Below, piece by piece: positions 36,001-39,399 of a stretch of DNA of 64,000 bases. This DNA is from Pomphorhynchus laevis (taxonomy: Eukaryota > Acanthocephala > Palaeacanthocephala > Echinorhynchida > Pomphorhynchidae): positions 1 through 64,000 of the forward strand of contig WNNJ02003767.1 in assembly GCA_012934845.2 (NCBI GenBank). Reading direction: 5' to 3'. The notes under the pieces are model-generated. The model was not told the origin of the DNA. It saw only the letters and a list, made by a program, of their open reading frames with translations, and did not search any database. The position numbers and the translations under genes were made by a program. Every line of letters starts with the position of its first letter. Position 1 is the stretch's first letter.

Positions 36001-37476
36001 TAAGCGAACAGAATTTGTTTGAAATAACTTCTCAACTTCAAACGAAAAGGTTTGAATTTACATATGTTGCATTAATTCCGATTTGATTTTTATTTTAGTG
36101 GAAAGGATGACATATCTGAAAAAGGTGCATTTTTATATTTTCAATTTAAAATATTTTTATAGCACTCGTGCATTATAGATAATACAATCAAAAGAGGCCA
36201 ACAGCCAACAGATGAATCTATATGTAGAAAACGATTAAAGTCTAATGTTGATCATCAGGTATGAAGTATTTGTTGAGCATTCGTAATTTTACATTTGCCA
36301 ACCCGCTATAATATCACATTACGTCAATATCACATTAATATCTTATTATATTACCATAATATCACATACCATACATGCATCAGTTTAGCTGCTTATAAAT
36401 TAATATCGAAGATCTGCAGACAAATGTTTTTAACTTCCATTTTAGAAATTCAACAAAATTTAAAAAAATCAACTAAGTTATCTAATGATAAATTAGATTA
36501 ATCAATGTTTTAAAATTTAATCAATTTTTAATATCAAATCTTTGAAATCCCCCTGTAAATTGTAGAATTTCAAATTATAAAATTTACGAATTGTACAATT
36601 TGAAAAATAAAATTCTTATTTATTTTCTATTTTATATTTGAATTTAGCCTACCACTGTAGAAACCAGTGCCAACGCCGAGCAGCAAGCAGAAAACATCAA
36701 CACTGGTAAGACAGTATCTTTTCATCTTATACATTTAGGCAGCATTTTAGGCATGTCGTGTAATAAAACTCTTTGTATACATCAGTGGTTTTCAACAGGA
36801 TCCATTTGCTCGATTAGCTTATACTTCTAGCTGCCCGCGAACGTAACGTTACATTCCGCGGTCCCAAAAAGCTAGTAGAAGTTTACGAGAGTGAAATACT
36901 GTTTTTTAAATCCGAGATTAAAGCAAAAATTAACATCAAATTTATTAAGAAGACTCAGAGTAAAGTTATGTGATCAAAGGTCACATGATTTATGTTACAG
37001 GGTTTCCCAAAGTTATAGACACATTTTCCCAAAGTTATAGACACATTTTCTCAAAGTTATAGGGTTAAAGGGTTAAATGTAGTATTTAGCAAATGCTAAG
37101 AGTTACAGCAAATTAAATGTTGAGTCCTTTTATGTTAAAGCCCCTTTATTTGATCTATATGTAATGTAGAATGTATATTTTGTATACAGATAAAAATGAT
37201 ATTTCAAAATTTTAAATAAAATATTTATTTATCAGGAAGAAATCGAATACAACCAATTATATGGGAAGAAGGAAATCAATCATCTTTACAAACATTACAT
37301 TCCGAACATGCATTTGACCCTCCTAGAGTAATAGCCAGGGGCTTACGTCGCGGTCGAATGCCAGCTCGTGATGATAATTACGGTGAATTATATTTACTAC
37401 AACATATTATTTAAACAACATATTATCTATAGGTCACCATCATCGAGGCATTGGTGGACGTGGACGACTACGTTAA
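10..37476 (+). CDS. TPR: Nucleoprotein TPR (nuclear pore basket), 3' part, 33 exons
   Basis: TPR/Mlp/Megator is the long coiled-coil filament of the nuclear pore basket. Exons joined at GT/AG sites give one open frame to a stop at 37474-37476. Recognisable stretches follow vertebrate TPR in order: a segment like KAPILKRQREEYERA (6955), IRVLL plus [17 protein letters not shown] (like ADISSSSEVISQHLVSY, 7601), [13 protein letters not shown] (like [13 protein letters not shown], 9895), QRDAYKTLL (like QRDMYRILL, 10177) and [18 protein letters not shown] (27165/29236). The C-terminus is short and basic, with RKRLKS (36.2 kb) and an RG-rich end ([15 protein letters not shown]). The 5' end lies outside the window. 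Introns range from 36 nt to 5.4 kb, the long ones full of repeats. The part between 33343 and 35928 is shorter than in vertebrate TPR, so exons may be missing or diverged there. The family call is based on remembered protein similarity. Confidence 0.9.
143..211 (+). CDS. TPR: TPR exon
   Basis: Follows a 45-nt micro-intron. It encodes [20 protein letters not shown] and ends in phase 1 before GTATTG. It continues the coiled coil. Confidence 0.75.
1460..1528 (+). CDS. TPR: TPR exon
   Basis: AG acceptor after CTTTA. It encodes [20 protein letters not shown] and ends in phase 1 at GTATTC. The 1.25-kb intron before it is AT-rich and holds nothing recognisable. Confidence 0.75.
1576..1640 (+). CDS. 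TPR: TPR exon with [10 protein letters not shown] segment
   Basis: Follows a 47-nt intron. It encodes [20 protein letters not shown] and TK, ending in phase 0 before GTAGGT. The SP...LS.Y pattern is where vertebrate TPR has its S-P...LT..Y segment. It joins in frame to the exon at 4740. Confidence 0.78.
2355..2595 (-). mobile_element. Penelope-like element fossil, GIY-YIG endonuclease part
   Basis: Minus-strand translation gives pieces such as [15 protein letters not shown] and [16 protein letters not shown], then [11 protein letters not shown]. This is the GIY-YIG endonuclease pattern at the C-terminus of Penelope-like elements. The copy is broken and only this domain remains. Copy A of the 1.5-kb repeat lies immediately upstream on the same strand, where the RT would be expected. 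Confidence 0.7.
2638..4407 (+). repeat. 1.5-kb dispersed repeat, copy A
   Basis: Nearly identical, in opposite orientation, to 15640-17106. In the parts compared by eye, differences are about one in 50 bases. Copy A carries about 300 extra bases near 3740-4045, beginning at a GCTATCGAAATATC motif. No coding frame was recognised. It could be a non-autonomous transposon or a PLE-linked spacer. Confidence 0.8.
4740..4832 (+). CDS. TPR: TPR exon
   Basis: AG acceptor at 4738-4739. It encodes [20 protein letters not shown] and [11 protein letters not shown] in phase 0, before GTAATT. It joins SYTK upstream to EIKDKSPLL downstream, as in TPR. Confidence 0.85.
6418..6474. repeat. Perfect 25-bp-stem hairpin (TATTTCGCTA family)
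   Basis: Arms at 6418-6442 and 6450-6474 are exactly complementary around a 7-nt loop (TTTGTCG). Motif GATATTTCGCTAGC. Degenerate relatives occur near 1856, 6202, 9346, 34340, 34727 and 62098. It looks like a very short palindromic MITE. Confidence 0.75.
6651..6730 (-). ncRNA. Hammerhead-like RNA with permuted strand order (family epsilon)
   Basis: Read on the minus strand from 6730, the order is: II' GGACC, GAA, III ACAC, 9 nt, B GCGTAGG, CT, I' CACTG, core CTGATGA, II GGTCC, A, B' CCTACGC, 8 nt, III' GTGT, H17 = A, I CAGTG. All four helices are perfectly complementary (5, 4, 7 and 5 bp). The conserved core bases are those of the hammerhead ribozyme, but the strand order differs from types I-III. 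Activity is unknown. Confidence 0.65.
6955..7059 (+). CDS. TPR: TPR exon
   Basis: Phase 0 in and out. It encodes [20 protein letters not shown] and [15 protein letters not shown], matching the K-A/S-P-x-L-x-x-Q-R/K-x-x-Y segment of TPR. Confidence 0.9.
7449..7556 (+). CDS. TPR: TPR exon
   Basis: AG acceptor at 7447-7448, donor GTGATT. It encodes [20 protein letters not shown] and [16 protein letters not shown] in phase 0, a coiled coil leading into IRVLL. Confidence 0.88.
7601..7719 (+). CDS. TPR: TPR exon with IRVLL / SSSDVIS signature
   Basis: Follows a 44-nt intron. It encodes [20 protein letters not shown], then [17 protein letters not shown]. This is the most diagnostic TPR stretch in the window (vertebrate ...IRVLLMELEEARG...ADISSSSEVISQHLVSY). 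It ends in phase 2 before GTATGC. Confidence 0.92.
7720..9894 (+). other. 2.2-kb TPR intron, AT-rich, with an internal direct repeat
   Basis: Holds a diverged direct repeat: about 8110-8260 and 8360-8500 both carry TTTTGTCGC...CCGATAAGTGAGTGAYCACATGTCAC. TTTAGATATATTT...GTAATAGGCTAAATTTTATAAAATA recurs at 7855-7960 and 8560-8665. No gene was recognised. Confidence 0.55.
9895..9996 (+). CDS. TPR: TPR exon
   Basis: The first G completes GAG. It then encodes [20 protein letters not shown] and [13 protein letters not shown], ending in phase 2 before GTTTGT. It aligns with [21 protein letters not shown] of vertebrate TPR. Confidence 0.92.
10045..10129 (+). CDS. TPR: TPR exon
   Basis: Follows a 48-nt intron. 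It encodes [20 protein letters not shown] and NMQTYKNT, ending in phase 0 before GTACCG. Confidence 0.88.
10177..10236 (+). CDS. TPR: TPR exon
   Basis: Follows a 47-nt intron. It encodes [29 protein letters not shown] matches QRDMYRILL of TPR. Confidence 0.9.
10273..10439 (+). CDS. TPR: TPR exon
   Basis: Follows a 36-nt intron, the shortest seen here. It encodes [20 protein letters not shown] and onward to [11 protein letters not shown], ending in phase 2 before GTAAGA. Confidence 0.88.
10702..10899 (-). CDS. Zinc-finger-like ORF fragment, copy 1 (unidentified mobile element?)
   Basis: The minus-strand frame, open from about 10899 to a stop at 10702-10704, encodes [20 protein letters not shown], then [20 protein letters not shown], then [16 protein letters not shown]. 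The C-x2-C-x13-H-x6-C spacing with a C-x-GSG ending looks like a small zinc-binding module. Longer frames on either strand here have no such signature. There is no clear start or promoter, and it sits inside a TPR intron. It may be the finger of a truncated transposable element. The protein family was not recognised. Confidence 0.4.
   Translation of the reverse strand: MIDQLLHTKCYNNRMDDGPCNREEYPTHGKCPVCSRTFCIFKSGKLRAHESDSFKCAGSGMERWT
11134..11331 (-). CDS. Zinc-finger-like ORF fragment, copy 2
   Basis: Tandem copy of the 10702-10899 ORF, offset by 432 bp, with the same C-x2-C-x13-H-x6-C module and the same stop. No difference between the two copies was seen, so the duplication is recent or homogenised. 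Confidence 0.4.
   Translation of the reverse strand: MIDQLLHTKCYNNRMDDGPCNREEYPTHGKCPVCSRTFCIFKSGKLRAHESDSFKCAGSGMERWT
11980..12058 (+). CDS. TPR: TPR exon
   Basis: The first T completes ACT. It encodes [20 protein letters not shown] and AVAETK, ending in phase 0 before GTATTT. Confidence 0.85.
12319..12462 (+). CDS. TPR: TPR exon
   Basis: Phase 0 in and out. It encodes [20 protein letters not shown] through [12 protein letters not shown]. Coiled coil. Confidence 0.88.
12853..13026 (+). CDS. TPR: TPR exon
   Basis: Phase 0 in and out. It encodes [20 protein letters not shown] through [10 protein letters not shown]. It corresponds to the ESLLAEQRGQNLLL region of TPR. Confidence 0.88.
13906..13980 (+). 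ncRNA. Decayed hammerhead-like RNA (family zeta)
   Basis: Order GGACC-GAAACAT...GTATTGG...CTGATGA...CCAATAC...ATGT. Helix B (GTATTGG/CCAATAC) and stem III (ACAT/ATGT) still pair. Stems I and II no longer match. It has the same permuted layout as the element at 6651 and shares its GGACCGAAAC start. Confidence 0.4.
13973..14008. repeat. Perfect 15-bp-stem hairpin
   Basis: CTCTCTATAAACCAA and its exact reverse complement around a 6-nt loop, directly after the ribozyme relic. Confidence 0.7.
14137..14277 (+). CDS. TPR: TPR exon
   Basis: Phase 0. It encodes [20 protein letters not shown] through KELLISNHK, before GTTAAC. Coiled coil. Confidence 0.85.
14690..14775 (-). ncRNA. Decayed type III hammerhead repeat
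   Basis: The minus strand keeps CTGATGA (14713-14719), stem II GTCA/TGAC and GAAA, but stem III has decayed and stem I holds only in part. It is a partner unit, about 303 bp away, of the better copy at 14992. Confidence 0.5.
14992..15076 (-). ncRNA. Type III hammerhead ribozyme motif
   Basis: Minus strand: III' GTGCAGT, C17, I TGCCGG, long loop I, I' CCGGCA, CTGATGA (15020-15026), stem II GTC/GAC, GAA, III ACGGTAC. Stem I is a perfect 6 bp. Stem III has one G-A mismatch and one wobble. It is in the usual order for a type III hammerhead and is related to the dimer at 33.4 kb. Confidence 0.65.
15311..15506 (+). CDS. TPR: TPR exon
   Basis: Acceptor TTTTAAG. It encodes [20 protein letters not shown] through [12 protein letters not shown], ending in phase 1 before GTATTT. 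Confidence 0.85.
15640..17106 (-). repeat. 1.5-kb dispersed repeat, copy B (inverted)
   Basis: Reverse-complement partner of 2638-4407, lacking the roughly 300-bp extra block. It fills most of the 1.75-kb TPR intron. No coding frame was recognised. Confidence 0.8.
17257..17606 (+). CDS. TPR: TPR exon, alternative acceptor possible
   Basis: From acceptor TTATAG it reads [20 protein letters not shown] through [11 protein letters not shown] in phase 0. A second acceptor, TTTAG at 17281-17283, would start at [10 protein letters not shown] and keep the frame, removing nine residues. I chose the upstream site because its frame is open, but both fit. Confidence 0.85.
18518..18652 (+). CDS. TPR: TPR exon
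   Basis: Phase 0. It encodes [20 protein letters not shown] through SMSDRLEK, before GTAATA. Confidence 0.85.
19252..19326 (+). CDS. TPR: TPR exon
   Basis: Phase 0. It encodes [20 protein letters not shown] and SSHEN, before GTAAAT. A 5.4-kb intron follows, with the antisense LINE inside it. Confidence 0.82.
19480..22800 (-). mobile_element. R2-like non-LTR retrotransposon, apparently full-length
   Basis: A single long ORF lies antisense inside a TPR intron. The 3' UTR is short (about 19460-19535). The presumed 5' UTR (22557-22800) contains TCGGGA and TCCCGA, which can pair. Element ends and target duplication were not resolved. The ORF is uninterrupted, so insertion may be recent. Confidence 0.7.
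19536..22556 (-). CDS. LINE ORF: Cys-rich finger, reverse transcriptase, restriction-like endonuclease
   Basis: 1006 codons with no break. The N-terminus is a Cys-rich metal-binding cluster ([20 protein letters not shown] then PCTNC). The centre is a reverse transcriptase: fingers with [20 protein letters not shown], motif [16 protein letters not shown], motif [17 protein letters not shown], motif [12 protein letters not shown]. The C-terminus has a C-x-C-x7-H-x3-C knuckle ([15 protein letters not shown]), RHDVIRDF, and a PD-(D/E)XK-type segment [12 protein letters not shown]...LIDVCIFN. Finger-RT-knuckle-endonuclease in one ORF is the R2/R4/NeSL layout; the exact clade is not certain. Similar proteins are common in cnidarians and other invertebrates. 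A diverged endonuclease fragment of a relative lies at 58848. Confidence 0.85.
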   Translation of the reverse strand: MPRGVPSSTYKCCTCNGQAAKCKNCKCARAKHPCTNCSAAHCLNKLENPADITNINTNHCNDGHRNNTFNNEYVHPIQPVHNDDIQCEASISHQNSVSPEYIDVIFTEVALWKPNLLRLPRCQASKSFISEMARIYEFAASDSCSLKLAIILPQLVLQRCRNSKMKQTKELIQRRIESWQTGNYGALLGEARYLQYQNSKRNKIDNIVDDWRRSFRKHVLNGRLTTAVRLLDLEPGVGIPLDIDDAIEDKTVRQLLLDKHPEPALLDEDAILSSPLKNDAVFHPIAFDSIDADSIITAACRMSGGAGPSGLDAKAWIAMLSTFGTESRNLADALALFSKHLSTCKIPKTSMEAFTTSRLIPLSKLHGIHPIGIGDVSRRIISKAILKVVQPQLQHACGSIQYCASHRAGTECVIHALKTHLSNENNILLTIDADNAFNRINRKLALRNMPYICPALSVVLSNLYRDPTRMATGNEYIWSSEGFAQGDVFSMAAFSAATLPLIYRLIKKCPNVEQLWYADDGNMVGPPSMVKAAFKMLMLLGPKYGFYINPEKCKIYSNGYDSTSLQTEFSDTNIPIMENGVKILGSPIGKYAYVKQFVSSFVQDISNSIERLVDMGELDVQVAYTAFIRSIQHKWSHLLRTCACSVDWIGPLSERIKMMISKLFNIDLSSDEFIWRTLCLSYRDGGVSIRDPSALVQSEYESSTSLCAPCLEGHSGESLKGKQDTIIKLIRAQNISRCKINRNNILDNCNHLLRRSIEHSSVKGASSWLSVYPSHERNSRLSNDEFRDAMAARYGFLPKSAPSYCQCGTVNSLAHSLSCSLGGLPSMRHDVIRDFLAYTLTEICPSVQIEPRLAPVSSNVTFLKQTTTKDKEARLDISCNGLFGDKTERTLIDVCIFNALAPSNLSRNPSACFEYHESRKRNKYLERITEIERASFIPVVLSNSGGAGKGTESLLKKIANTIAERAEVKYSDVISTLRCRIGIRLARMVSRCIRGSRSAFHRPVFA
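22801..24741 (+). other. Rest of 5.4-kb TPR intron
   Basis: AT-rich flank, then the 267-bp tandem array, then about 640 bp with nothing recognised. Confidence 0.5.
23254..24105. repeat. 267-bp tandem repeat, about 3.2 copies
   Basis: Unit starts (AATTAACATACTTTTTTATTG) fall at 23254, 23521 and 23788, with a diverged fourth start near 24050. Copies 1-3 differ at only a few positions. Each unit contains the short palindrome CGATTGCGAACAATCG. Confidence 0.9.
24742..24930 (+). CDS. TPR: TPR exon
   Basis: Phase 0. It encodes [20 protein letters not shown] through [11 protein letters not shown], before GTATAT. Long coiled coil. Confidence 0.87.
24931..27164 (+). other. 2.2-kb TPR intron
   Basis: AT-rich except for the more GC-rich block 25915-26235, which looks like a retrotransposon C-terminus on the minus strand. 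Confidence 0.5.
25915..26230 (-). mobile_element. Retrotransposon C-terminal fragment, degenerate
   Basis: Minus-strand frames give [20 protein letters not shown] and VPSILV, and in another frame [18 protein letters not shown] and [10 protein letters not shown]. This resembles the KKRKYxxLxxDYxFVPxAVETxG...RxSxAxQRGNAA ending common in LINE polyproteins. At least two frame breaks separate the parts. The family call is tentative. Confidence 0.4.
27165..27259 (+). CDS. TPR: TPR exon
   Basis: It encodes [20 protein letters not shown] and [11 protein letters not shown], ending in phase 2. With the next exon it forms [14 protein letters not shown], the counterpart of ILEILRFIRREKEIAE in TPR. Confidence 0.88.
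27355..27514. repeat. Long hairpin with CTGAAGA...GAAA motif
   Basis: Arms of about 65 nt (about 27357-27421 and 27450-27514) are nearly complementary. The minus strand of the first arm reads CTGAAGA, then GTCGCT/AGCGAC, then GAAA, a hammerhead-like half-site of the kind seen near Penelope elements. Confidence 0.6.
28125..28510. repeat. 29-bp palindromic minisatellite, about 13 units
   Basis: Unit ACTAAGAAACGTTCTTATAA plus GAACCTTCT, with variants. Many units contain GAACGTTC or GAAACGTTC, so the array is rich in inverted GAA/TTC pairs. Confidence 0.9.
29236..29359 (+). CDS. TPR: TPR exon
   Basis: The first A completes AGA. It encodes [20 protein letters not shown] through [10 protein letters not shown], ending in phase 0 before GTATAA. 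Confidence 0.88.
30981..31131 (+). pseudogene. Unidentified coding-like fragment
   Basis: An open stretch encodes [20 protein letters not shown] and [20 protein letters not shown], then stops. About 100 bp on, another frame gives [20 protein letters not shown] and [11 protein letters not shown]. The second part recurs, diverged, at about 38530-38590 (CCTAGTGTTGATGTAATTA), so this is probably a mobile-element relic. No family was recognised. Confidence 0.3.
32100..32575 (+). mobile_element. CR1/L2-like LINE fragment (RT motif C region)
   Basis: Encodes [20 protein letters not shown] then [20 protein letters not shown], close to the copy at 44838. Truncated at both ends and with an in-frame stop near 32406. 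Confidence 0.8.
32858..32983 (+). CDS. TPR: TPR exon
   Basis: Phase 0. It encodes [20 protein letters not shown] through [11 protein letters not shown], before GTAAAT. It is comparable to the AQHEELMKKTETMNVV region. Confidence 0.85.
33037..33095 (+). CDS. TPR: TPR exon
   Basis: Follows a 53-nt intron. It encodes [19 protein letters not shown], ending in phase 2 before GTAGGT. Confidence 0.78.
33185..33234 (+). CDS. TPR: TPR exon
   Basis: The first C completes TCC. It encodes [16 protein letters not shown], ending in phase 1 before GTATAA. Confidence 0.7.
33285..33343 (+). CDS. TPR: TPR exon
   Basis: Follows a 50-nt intron. It encodes [20 protein letters not shown], ending in phase 0 before GTATTT. 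Confidence 0.7.
33465..33543 (-). ncRNA. Type III hammerhead ribozyme, unit 1
   Basis: Minus strand: III' TGCCGT, C17 (cleavage after CCGTC), I TGCCAG, loop I containing CCAGTAGTGG, I' CTGGCA, CTGATGA (33488-33494), stem II GTCA/TGAC with a 6-nt loop, GAA, III ACGGCA. All stems are perfect and every core base is the consensus one. Likely self-cleaving if transcribed from the minus strand. Confidence 0.82.
33721..33802 (-). ncRNA. Type III hammerhead ribozyme, unit 2
   Basis: Same layout as unit 1: stem I TGCCAG/CTGGCA, stem II GTCA/TGAC, stem III TGCCGT/ACGGCA, core CTGATGA at 33744-33750, C17 at 33796. Differences from unit 1 are confined to loop I and the flanks, as expected under constraint. 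Confidence 0.82.
34299..34360 (+). other. Exon-like segment, not joined
   Basis: After TATCTAG the frame reads [20 protein letters not shown] and stops, with no GT donor before the stop. It runs into a TATTTCGCTA hairpin element (about 34340-34396), so it may be a TPR exon remnant cut by that element. Confidence 0.3.
35552..35800 (-). pseudogene. Calcineurin A (PP2B catalytic subunit) pseudogene fragment
   Basis: Minus strand reads [26 protein letters not shown], then in another frame [20 protein letters not shown] and YNNKAAVLK. This matches the [20 protein letters not shown], AHEAQ and [26 protein letters not shown] run of calcineurin A. Calcineurin is the Ca2+/calmodulin-activated Ser/Thr phosphatase; RAHEAQ and SAPNYLD lie in its catalytic domain. 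A frameshift lies near 35690, and similarity stops after about 75 residues. No flanking exons were seen, so it is a retrocopy piece or a duplicated exon inserted antisense in a TPR intron. Confidence 0.8.
35816..35851 (+). other. TPR: Possible small TPR exon (uncertain)
   Basis: Follows CTAATAG and ends at a good donor, CCA|GTAAGA. In the frame that would join the next exon it reads [11 protein letters not shown], but it needs an upstream exon ending in phase 2, which I did not find. The 33343 exon joins 35928 directly without it. Confidence 0.25.
35928..36049 (+). CDS. TPR: TPR exon
   Basis: Acceptor TTTCGTAG. It encodes [20 protein letters not shown] through TSQLQTK, ending in phase 2 before GTTTGA. 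Last coiled-coil exon. Confidence 0.78.
36099..36124 (+). CDS. TPR: TPR 26-nt micro-exon
   Basis: The T completes AGT. It encodes GKDDISEK, ending in phase 1 before GTGCAT. It keeps the frame between its neighbours. Confidence 0.65.
36179..36258 (+). CDS. TPR: TPR exon with basic NLS-like segment
   Basis: It encodes [20 protein letters not shown] and KSNVDHQ, ending in phase 0 before GTATGA. RKRLKS resembles the KKLKS nuclear-import segment in the C-terminal tail of vertebrate TPR. Confidence 0.75.
36648..36705 (+). CDS. TPR: TPR exon, disordered tail
   Basis: It encodes [19 protein letters not shown], ending in phase 1 before GTAAGA. Confidence 0.72.
36783..36900 (+). mobile_element. hAT-like terminal inverted repeat remnant
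   Basis: CAGTGGTTTTCAACAGG at 36783 resembles the CAGTGGTTCTCAACC ends of hAT (Charlie-type) transposons, and CCGCGGTCCC follows. No matching far end was found nearby, so this is at best one end of a decayed element. Confidence 0.35.
37003..37060. repeat. 24-bp tandem repeat, about 2.3 copies
   Basis: TTCCCAAAGTTATAGACACA plus TTTT, repeated with one change, inside a TPR intron. Confidence 0.8.
37236..37382 (+). CDS. TPR: TPR exon, RG-rich C-terminus
   Basis: It encodes [20 protein letters not shown], then [19 protein letters not shown], ending in phase 1. The basic RG pattern matches the end of TPR (RRVRLQTTLRQGVRGRQ). Confidence 0.85.
37433..37476 (+). CDS. TPR: TPR last exon
   Basis: Follows a 50-nt intron. 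It encodes [14 protein letters not shown], then TAA at 37474-37476. The GxGGRG ending parallels AMGGRGGINRG of vertebrate TPR. Confidence 0.87.
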
Positions 37477-37528
37477 GATAATTCTCTAATTGTCTATTTC
37501 ATTTACAATGTGTAAAACAAACTGTTTC

Positions 37529-37534
37529 AATAAA
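37529..37534 (+). terminator. TPR polyadenylation signal
   Basis: AATAAA lies 53 nt after the TPR stop and 28 nt before the SNRNP27 stop on the other strand, so the two 3' ends nearly meet. Confidence 0.7.
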
Positions 37535-37561
37535 TTCTGTGTTTTTTACAAATTTTATATT

Positions 37562-38056
37562 TTATGCAATTGGGTCAAGTGGTCGATTGAAACCACCTCT
37601 TCTGTTCATATATTGTCTATACCGTCGCTTCAATTGAATATTGGCTGCAGAGGCGTTACACGCACCAGCCACATGTGTATTCTTTGTCGTGCTAAACTGA
37701 CTGAATCCCATTGCTTTCATCATTTCGATTTCTTCCTCTGTTTTTCCCGCGAATTCCGACGGGTCAAAAATCTTTGGTGGTGGATTAGATCTAGTAAATA
37801 TCTGGGTTGAACTTGCCTTTCGAGAATCCAATCGCAGCCTCGGTGGCGACCGTCGTCTGTGACGCGGACTACGTGAGTGTTTACGTGTTCGACGACGAAT
37901 AGGTGACGATCGTGGGGATAGTGAACGGGAACTTTCCCGCTTTCTGCGTCGGTAATGAGCCGGTGACTTATTTGGTGATCGTCTGGTACGCTGTCTATAC
38001 GATTGTAGTGGTATTGACGATTTGTGATTTTGTGCCGAAGGTGATAAATTTCTCAT
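37562..38056 (-). CDS. SNRNP27: SNRNP27, U4/U6.U5 tri-snRNP 27 kDa protein
   Basis: 164 codons. SNRNP27 is an SR-like component of the tri-snRNP that helps set the 5' splice site during spliceosome activation, in the nucleus. Residues about 1-90 are Arg/Ser/Pro-rich ([20 protein letters not shown]). The conserved C-terminal domain follows: [40 protein letters not shown], then [19 protein letters not shown], nearly identical to the human [13 protein letters not shown]...[19 protein letters not shown]. The end is DPIA rather than DFIA. Length is close to the human protein. An AG (TGTTCTAG) directly precedes the ATG, so an upstream 5' UTR exon is likely. It is convergent with TPR. Confidence 0.95.
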   Translation of the reverse strand: MRNLSPSAQNHKSSIPLQSYRQRTRRSPNKSPAHYRRRKRESSRSLSPRSSPIRRRTRKHSRSPRHRRRSPPRLRLDSRKASSTQIFTRSNPPPKIFDPSEFAGKTEEEIEMMKAMGFSQFSTTKNTHVAGACNASAANIQLKRRYRQYMNRRGGFNRPLDPIA

Positions 38057-38189
38057 CTAGAACAGTTAAAACTACTATTTTTTAATTGTGTTCACTAATC
38101 TGCAGACGAGAAAGAAAGTGGACAAAAACTTACATTTGCAAATGATATTACAACTGGTAAATTACGCGTTTTTATTTTGCAGGTAAATA

Positions 38190-38680
38190 TAAACGATCAG
38201 ATCACGTAACCAATAGTGAACCAATTTGAAATCCTACCTATTTTGGCAATTAATTACTATTATCAAACTATTCGTGTATTGTTTGCTTTATAATCTAAAG
38301 TTAATTTAATTGTGCAGTCATTAATTTATCATTTACAAACAATCAATTCGCCGGTTTCACACCAAGTATATTATATATATATTATATTATATCAAGTATA
38401 TTATATATAAGATATATTAAATATAATATTATATATTATTATATATTAAATTATTCTTTATAATATATTACAAATATACTTTTTTTACTAAAATTATTAT
38501 TTTCCTCGTAGTTTAATTTAGAAAACCATAATAAACGTCACTTTAAACCCTAGTGTTGATGTAATTACGTAAACCAGTGTATCCGTCAGGCAAATAATAT
38601 ATATAATGCGATATACGGAGACCGTTGTCCAGGATCCATTAGAAAGAATACAGTATTATATATACGGAGTAAGCAGATAA
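38190..38680. other. Repeat relics downstream of SNRNP27
   Basis: About 38190-38360 resembles 30640-30760 (CTACCTATTTTGG...CAAACTATTC...TGTGCAGTCAT). About 38380-38480 is nearly pure A/T with TATATTATA runs. About 38520-38590 resembles 31230-31290. Confidence 0.45.
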
Positions 38681-38762
38681 TATGGTTCGAAACGTGAAAT
38701 GTAGGTCTGGGTCAGCAGCTGATGGGCCCTATCCAGACTGATTAGTAGCGTCCTGCTGTATC
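38680..38762 (+). ncRNA. Hammerhead-like RNA with permuted strand order (family delta)
   Basis: Order: GAAACG (38689), B GTCTGG, I' CAGCAG, CTGATGG (38719-38725), B' CCAGAC, III' CGT, C17 (38752), I CTGCTG. Stem I (6 bp), B (6 bp) and III (ACG/CGT) pair perfectly. Stem II is poor and the last core A is G, so this copy is probably inactive. Confidence 0.5.
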
Positions 38763-38969
38763 AAAAATAAGATCAATACATGTTAGGATAATATCAAGAA
38801 TAGAAACAATTTCTGTGAGGATAATATTGTGCCACAACCATAAGAATTTCAGCTCACAGATGCATTCAAGTTAAATTATATATAAAGTTTATATACCTGT
38901 GCAGTCATTGTTACTTTTGAAATTTTGATGGCTATTTTTATTCTGCACACTACTTTAATCCTATATATA

Positions 38970-39320
38970 ATGGAATTGAATGATATACTGGACTTTGATT
39001 CACGACTTTCAGTCACCATGTAACTTCTACACGACCACTTCAGCATCGAAATGATGAAATACTCGGCAACACTCGTCAGTAGAATTGAATACCCACTAAT
39101 GGATACGGCATGTATAATGGTAGTGCACAGATGTGGTGAGTAAAAGCTGGTGCAGGATTTCTTAAGAAATACGGCTTTAATATAAAATGGTGTTGCTTGG
39201 TAGACTAGACCTCGATTCTCGACTTTCAGGCTCCATCTCACTTCTAGATAATCACTTTAGCATCGAAATGATAGAGTATCCGGTACATTTATTGTTAGCT
39301 ACAAATGCGTGCCAATGGCG
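38970..39320 (-). repeat. Decayed tandem pair of the 380-bp (gamma) repeat
   Basis: Two diverged units (GATTCACGACTTTCAG at about 38997, GATTCTCGACTTTCAG at about 39213) related to 48414-49213. The first keeps TTCTA-CTGACGA-GTGTTGCC and TGGTCGT...TAGAA but lacks the GAAA strand. Confidence 0.6.
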
Positions 39321-39399
39321 CCCTGACAATCCTACTTAAATGACAGAAAATGATCAAACTGATAAAAAAATAATTCCGCAGACGAATTTTGAATAGTAT

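Noticed and set aside
37490-38085. Plus-strand ORFs at 37490-37810 and 37903-38085
   Set aside because: Shadows of SNRNP27, which is clearly conserved on the minus strand.
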